Source of the DNA: Actinomyces sp. ZJ308
Lineage (GTDB): Bacteria > Actinomycetota > Actinomycetes > Actinomycetales > Actinomycetaceae
Assembly (NCBI RefSeq): GCF_011752065.1
Contig: NZ_JAAIJY010000003.1
Coordinates: 124,001 to 188,000, forward strand
Length of the DNA: 64,000 bases
Direction: 5' to 3'
Shown: positions 61,468-64,000 of the stretch, piece by piece
Position numbering within the stretch: position 1 is the stretch's first letter
Layout of the letters: the number at the start of each line of letters is the position of its first letter
Made by a program: the position numbers and the translations under genes
Notes under the pieces: generated by a model
The model's input: only the letters and a program-made list of their open reading frames with translations
Database searches by the model: none
What the model was told of the DNA's origin: nothing

Positions 61468-62088
61468 ATGACGACCCACTCACGCCGGAACTCGGCCGCC
61501 GGCCCGGCCCCGTCCCAGGCCACGCAGGACGCGTTCGCCGACCTGGCGCAGCAGGTGGAGCTCGCCGGCTACTACCCCGAGCTGGTGCTCGACACCCTCC
61601 GACTGGCGGCGGGGCAGGAGGAGATCGTCTCCGGCATGGTCCAGGCCGAGACCACCTTCGCCGAGGCCGTCCACCGGCACCTGACCGTCCTGTCACTGAC
61701 CTCCACCCGCCTCATCATCGTCCACGTCGACGACGCCCCCCGCGACGACGGCAGCCCCGGCGCCCTGGCCACCAGCGAGGCCGTTCCGCTCAGCCGTATC
61801 CGCTCCATGGCCCTGACCCGGGGCGTGTCCGATCCGGCCCAGGGCGGCGGCACCCTGACCGAGATGACGATCGCGGTCTCCTGGGGGTCGGTGCGCCGCA
61901 TCGACATGGAACCGGCCACCTGCGGCGACCCCGACTGCCAGGCCGACCACGGCATGACCGGCGTGTCCGTGCCCGACGACGTCGTCATCCGCGTCGCCGC
62001 CGGCGTCGAGGGCGCGGCCGCCCTGGCCCGCGCCGAGACCTTCGCCAGCAGGCTCTCCCAGATGACGGCCCGCGCCGCCTCCCTGTGA
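61468..62088 (+). CDS. DUF5998-type conserved actinobacterial protein
   Basis: 206 residues, cytoplasmic. Recognisable segments are ELVLDTLRLAAGQEEIVSGMVQAETTF, RHLTVLSLTSTRLIIVHVDD and the CGDPDCQADHG loop, whose two Cys and His could bind a metal. The family is of unknown function and is usually found next to the alkaline-phosphatase-like gene that follows here. ATG 61468 is chosen because CACAAT sits 7 bases before it. The stop overlaps the in-frame GTG of the next gene (GTGA), suggesting translational coupling. Confidence 0.8.
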   Translation: MTTHSRRNSAAGPAPSQATQDAFADLAQQVELAGYYPELVLDTLRLAAGQEEIVSGMVQAETTFAEAVHRHLTVLSLTSTRLIIVHVDDAPRDDGSPGALATSEAVPLSRIRSMALTRGVSDPAQGGGTLTEMTIAVSWGSVRRIDMEPATCGDPDCQADHGMTGVSVPDDVVIRVAAGVEGAAALARAETFASRLSQMTARAASL

Positions 62089-63404
62089 CGGGACCCGCGA
62101 TGAGGTCCCGTACCGTCGCCGAGGAACCCTCACCGGCTCCTGCCTCGGACTCCCCGCAGGATCCGGCGCTCCGCTACGTCCTGGCGGTCGGAGCCGTCAG
62201 CGCCGGGCTGACCCTCAGCGATCCCGGGAACGACGGCGGCTCAGACGGCGGCTCGGTCGTCACCGACGCCGAGGCGCGTCACGTCGCCCGCAGCTGGGGG
62301 GTCGCGCCGGCCGATGGGCTCGGCGACGCTCCCGGGGACGGCCCGGGAACCGTCGTCGTCCTCGTGGACGGTCTGGGCCTGGAGATGCTCCGTCAGCGGC
62401 GCGGACACACCCCCACCCTGCGCCGGTGGCTGGGGCAGGGCGACAACGGCCACGACTCCAGGATCCTCACCTGCCGACCCTCGACGACGGCAGCGGCCCT
62501 GACTATGCTGGGAACCTCCGCCCTGCCCGGCACCACCGGCATGGTCGGCTACTCGGTGCTCAAGCCCCGCCTGGGGCCCGCCCTCCCCGCCTCGACGGTG
62601 CCCGGCCCCGACCAGATCCTCAGTCTCATCACCTGGAAGGGCGATGACGCCCCCAGTCCCCGGGCCTGGCAGGACGTGCCCACCGTCTTCGAGCGCCTCC
62701 CCGCGGGAAGCGCCGTGAGCATCGGACCGGCCCGCTTCGCCGGCTCCGGCCTGACCGAGGCGGCCCTGCGAGGCGCCTCGCACCTGGGGGCGGACCGTCT
62801 GGAGGACCGTCCTGGCCTGGCCGCAGGCGCCCTGCGCCGCGGCACGCCCCTGGTCTACCTCTATGTCGGCGAGCTGGACAAGATCGGCCACAAGCACGGC
62901 TGGCTCAGTGAGCAGTGGCTGGCTCAGCTCGAGCGCCTCGACGCCGCGATGACCGAGCTGGCCCGCCGGGTCCCTGCCGGCACCCGGATCATCCTGAGCA
63001 CCGACCACGGCATGGTCGACACCGACGCCGACCACCGCATCGACCTCAGTGCCCACCGCGAGCTGACGCGCGACGTCGTCGCCGTGGCCGGTGAGCCCCG
63101 CCTGACGCACCTGCACGTCGCCGACGGTGACGCGGACCTCGCCGCCGAGGTGGCCCATCGCTACCGCCGCGTCCTGGGGGATCGGGCTGCGTGGATCGGG
63201 ACTCGTGAGCAGGCCGCCGAGCACCTGGGGACTCTCAGCCCGCGGGCACGAGGAGTCGTCGGCGACGTCGTCGTGGCCATGGCGGGTACCTGGGTGCTCG
63301 TGGACCCCCGGGTCCACTCCGAGTCCGCCATCGCCATGCCCGGTGTCCACGGCTCCTTCACACCGGCCGAGACCGAGGTGCCGCTGCTCATCACCGAGGC
63401 CTGA
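62085..63404 (+). CDS. Alkaline-phosphatase-superfamily nucleotide pyrophosphatase/phosphodiesterase
   Basis: About 439 residues from GTG 62085 (439 codons plus stop); ATG 62100 is the alternative. The metal and nucleophile motifs are VVVLVDGLG (first Asp), TCRPSTTAAALTMLGT (Thr nucleophile region), VYVGELDKIGHKHG (Asp and His) and LSTDHGMVDT (Asp-His), then VHGSFTPAETEVPLL (final His). Such enzymes hydrolyse phosphodiesters or nucleotide pyrophosphates; the substrate is unknown. No signal peptide is evident, so it is probably cytoplasmic. Coupled to the DUF5998-type gene, a pairing common in actinobacteria. Confidence 0.87.
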   Translation: MTGPAMRSRTVAEEPSPAPASDSPQDPALRYVLAVGAVSAGLTLSDPGNDGGSDGGSVVTDAEARHVARSWGVAPADGLGDAPGDGPGTVVVLVDGLGLEMLRQRRGHTPTLRRWLGQGDNGHDSRILTCRPSTTAAALTMLGTSALPGTTGMVGYSVLKPRLGPALPASTVPGPDQILSLITWKGDDAPSPRAWQDVPTVFERLPAGSAVSIGPARFAGSGLTEAALRGASHLGADRLEDRPGLAAGALRRGTPLVYLYVGELDKIGHKHGWLSEQWLAQLERLDAAMTELARRVPAGTRIILSTDHGMVDTDADHRIDLSAHRELTRDVVAVAGEPRLTHLHVADGDADLAAEVAHRYRRVLGDRAAWIGTREQAAEHLGTLSPRARGVVGDVVVAMAGTWVLVDPRVHSESAIAMPGVHGSFTPAETEVPLLITEA

Positions 63405-63420
63405 AGGCCCCAAGCCTCCC

Positions 63421-63447
63421 GGGTGTCCGGGCCCGGCCCGGACACCC
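63421..63447. terminator. Bidirectional terminator before sepH
   Basis: Perfect 12-bp stem (63421-63432 with 63436-63447) and a 3-base loop between convergent genes; no T-run. Confidence 0.7.
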
Positions 63448-63460
63448 AGTTACTACCCGG

Positions 63461-64000
63461 TTACTCTGGCCTGGCGCCGAAGACGATCTCGTCCCAGGAG
63501 GGGACGGAGCGGCGTGAGCGGCGACGCGACTTCTTCTTGGCCGGAACCGTTCTGGGCATGTCGGGCAGCGTCTCCTGCGTGCCCGCACCCGAGGCGGCCG
63601 ACGCTCCGGGCGAGGCCTTGGCCATGACCTCTGAGCGTGAGGGCATGGGGATCTCCGGAACCGGCTCGGTGGGACTGTCCGCTCCCACCGGTGCCTGGCT
63701 TCCCACCGGGACACGGCCAACGGCGGGGCTCGGGGCCGACGGCGCTGCTGAGGGAGCGCTGGAGGCCGTCACCAGCCTGGTCCCGGCCGGGTGGTTGCCG
63801 GTGTGCAGGCGCCGACGCTCCGACATCGAGTAGACCTGTGCGCTCAGGCCCGCGGCCTGCTCCAGGGGCTCGTCGGCCGACCCGGCTCGGGCTGCGGTGC
63901 GGTGCTCCTCGATCCCCCTGGCCGGGGGCGAGGGGACCTCGGGGCTGTCCGGGCTGCTGGTGTAGTCGATGCCGTGAGGATCGGTGAAGGCGTCCTCGTC
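63461..64000 (-). CDS. sepH: Septation protein SepH (DUF3071), C-terminal part
   Basis: The frame is open from the stop at 63461 to the window edge, so about 179 C-terminal residues are present and the start is outside. The end, KKKSRRRSRRSVPSWDEIVFGA, is the conserved C-terminal motif of SepH, a cell-division protein that binds FtsZ and promotes its assembly in actinobacteria. The rest visible is a Pro/Ser/Ala-rich disordered region, as usual between the N-terminal FtsZ-interacting part and the tail. An internal ATG at 63826 is not the start. Neighbouring DUF5998 and phosphodiesterase genes agree with the actinobacterial sepH neighbourhood. Confidence 0.85.
   Translation of the reverse strand, partial: DEDAFTDPHGIDYTSSPDSPEVPSPPARGIEEHRTAARAGSADEPLEQAAGLSAQVYSMSERRRLHTGNHPAGTRLVTASSAPSAAPSAPSPAVGRVPVGSQAPVGADSPTEPVPEIPMPSRSEVMAKASPGASAASGAGTQETLPDMPRTVPAKKKSRRRSRRSVPSWDEIVFGARPE

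Overview
The window looks like chromosome of a high-GC actinobacterium, most probably an oral Actinomyces (A. oris/naeslundii/viscosus group). Support: strong G/C bias at third codon positions, GTG starts, many promoters whose -10 box lies 5-8 bases before the start codon (leaderless mRNAs), a sepH-type septation gene, class II DAHP synthase beside a PASTA kinase, and a PPi-type phosphofructokinase, an enzyme known from A. naeslundii glycolysis. The genus call is inference. No rRNA, tRNA, insertion sequence, prophage or CRISPR array was seen.

Layout. 1-4.3 kb: uppS (cut by the window edge), then on the minus strand a zinc module znuA-znuC-znuB-zur with a Zur-type box on the znuA promoter. 4.5-15.4 kb: glyQS, a YibE/F membrane protein, dus, fabG-fabI (fatty acid synthesis), sixA, serB, and divergent glgC/glgA (glycogen). 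15.5-23.2 kb: a lone ABC ATPase, an NfeD-SPFH pair, and an overlapping operon of two ABC half-exporters plus a SpoU RNA methyltransferase. 23.3-33 kb: a PTS EIIBCA permease, an ABC-F ATPase, an A-type Fe-S carrier behind a chain of minicistrons, an FKBP lipoprotein, sodA, a pseudo-receiver protein and a DnaQ/GIY-YIG exonuclease.

33.2-44.5 kb is a backbone shared with mycobacteria (exonuclease, plsC, aroG, pknL, idsA; compare the Rv2191-Rv2173 region of M. tuberculosis). It is interrupted by one large, visibly lower-GC gene (34271-38209). This encodes a STAND/NACHT-like NTPase of 1312 residues with near-identical C-terminal repeats, a plausible anti-phage or other defence sensor and the clearest accessory locus here. 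pfp follows it, then a nested inverted-repeat element of 133 bp of unknown nature.

44.6-64 kb: the principal sigma factor gene, a TPP-riboswitch thiMED operon, a secreted trypsin-like protease, an arginase-family enzyme, a rhodanese-like lipoprotein, parE and parC on opposite strands around a GNAT and an amidohydrolase, a DUF5998-type protein, a phosphodiesterase and sepH (cut by the right edge). The sigma factor is unusual. Between its acidic N-terminus and region 1.2 it carries about 105 residues that look like the first coils of a parallel beta-helix carbohydrate-active protein. I know of no description of this fusion, and I regard it and the STAND gene as the best leads.
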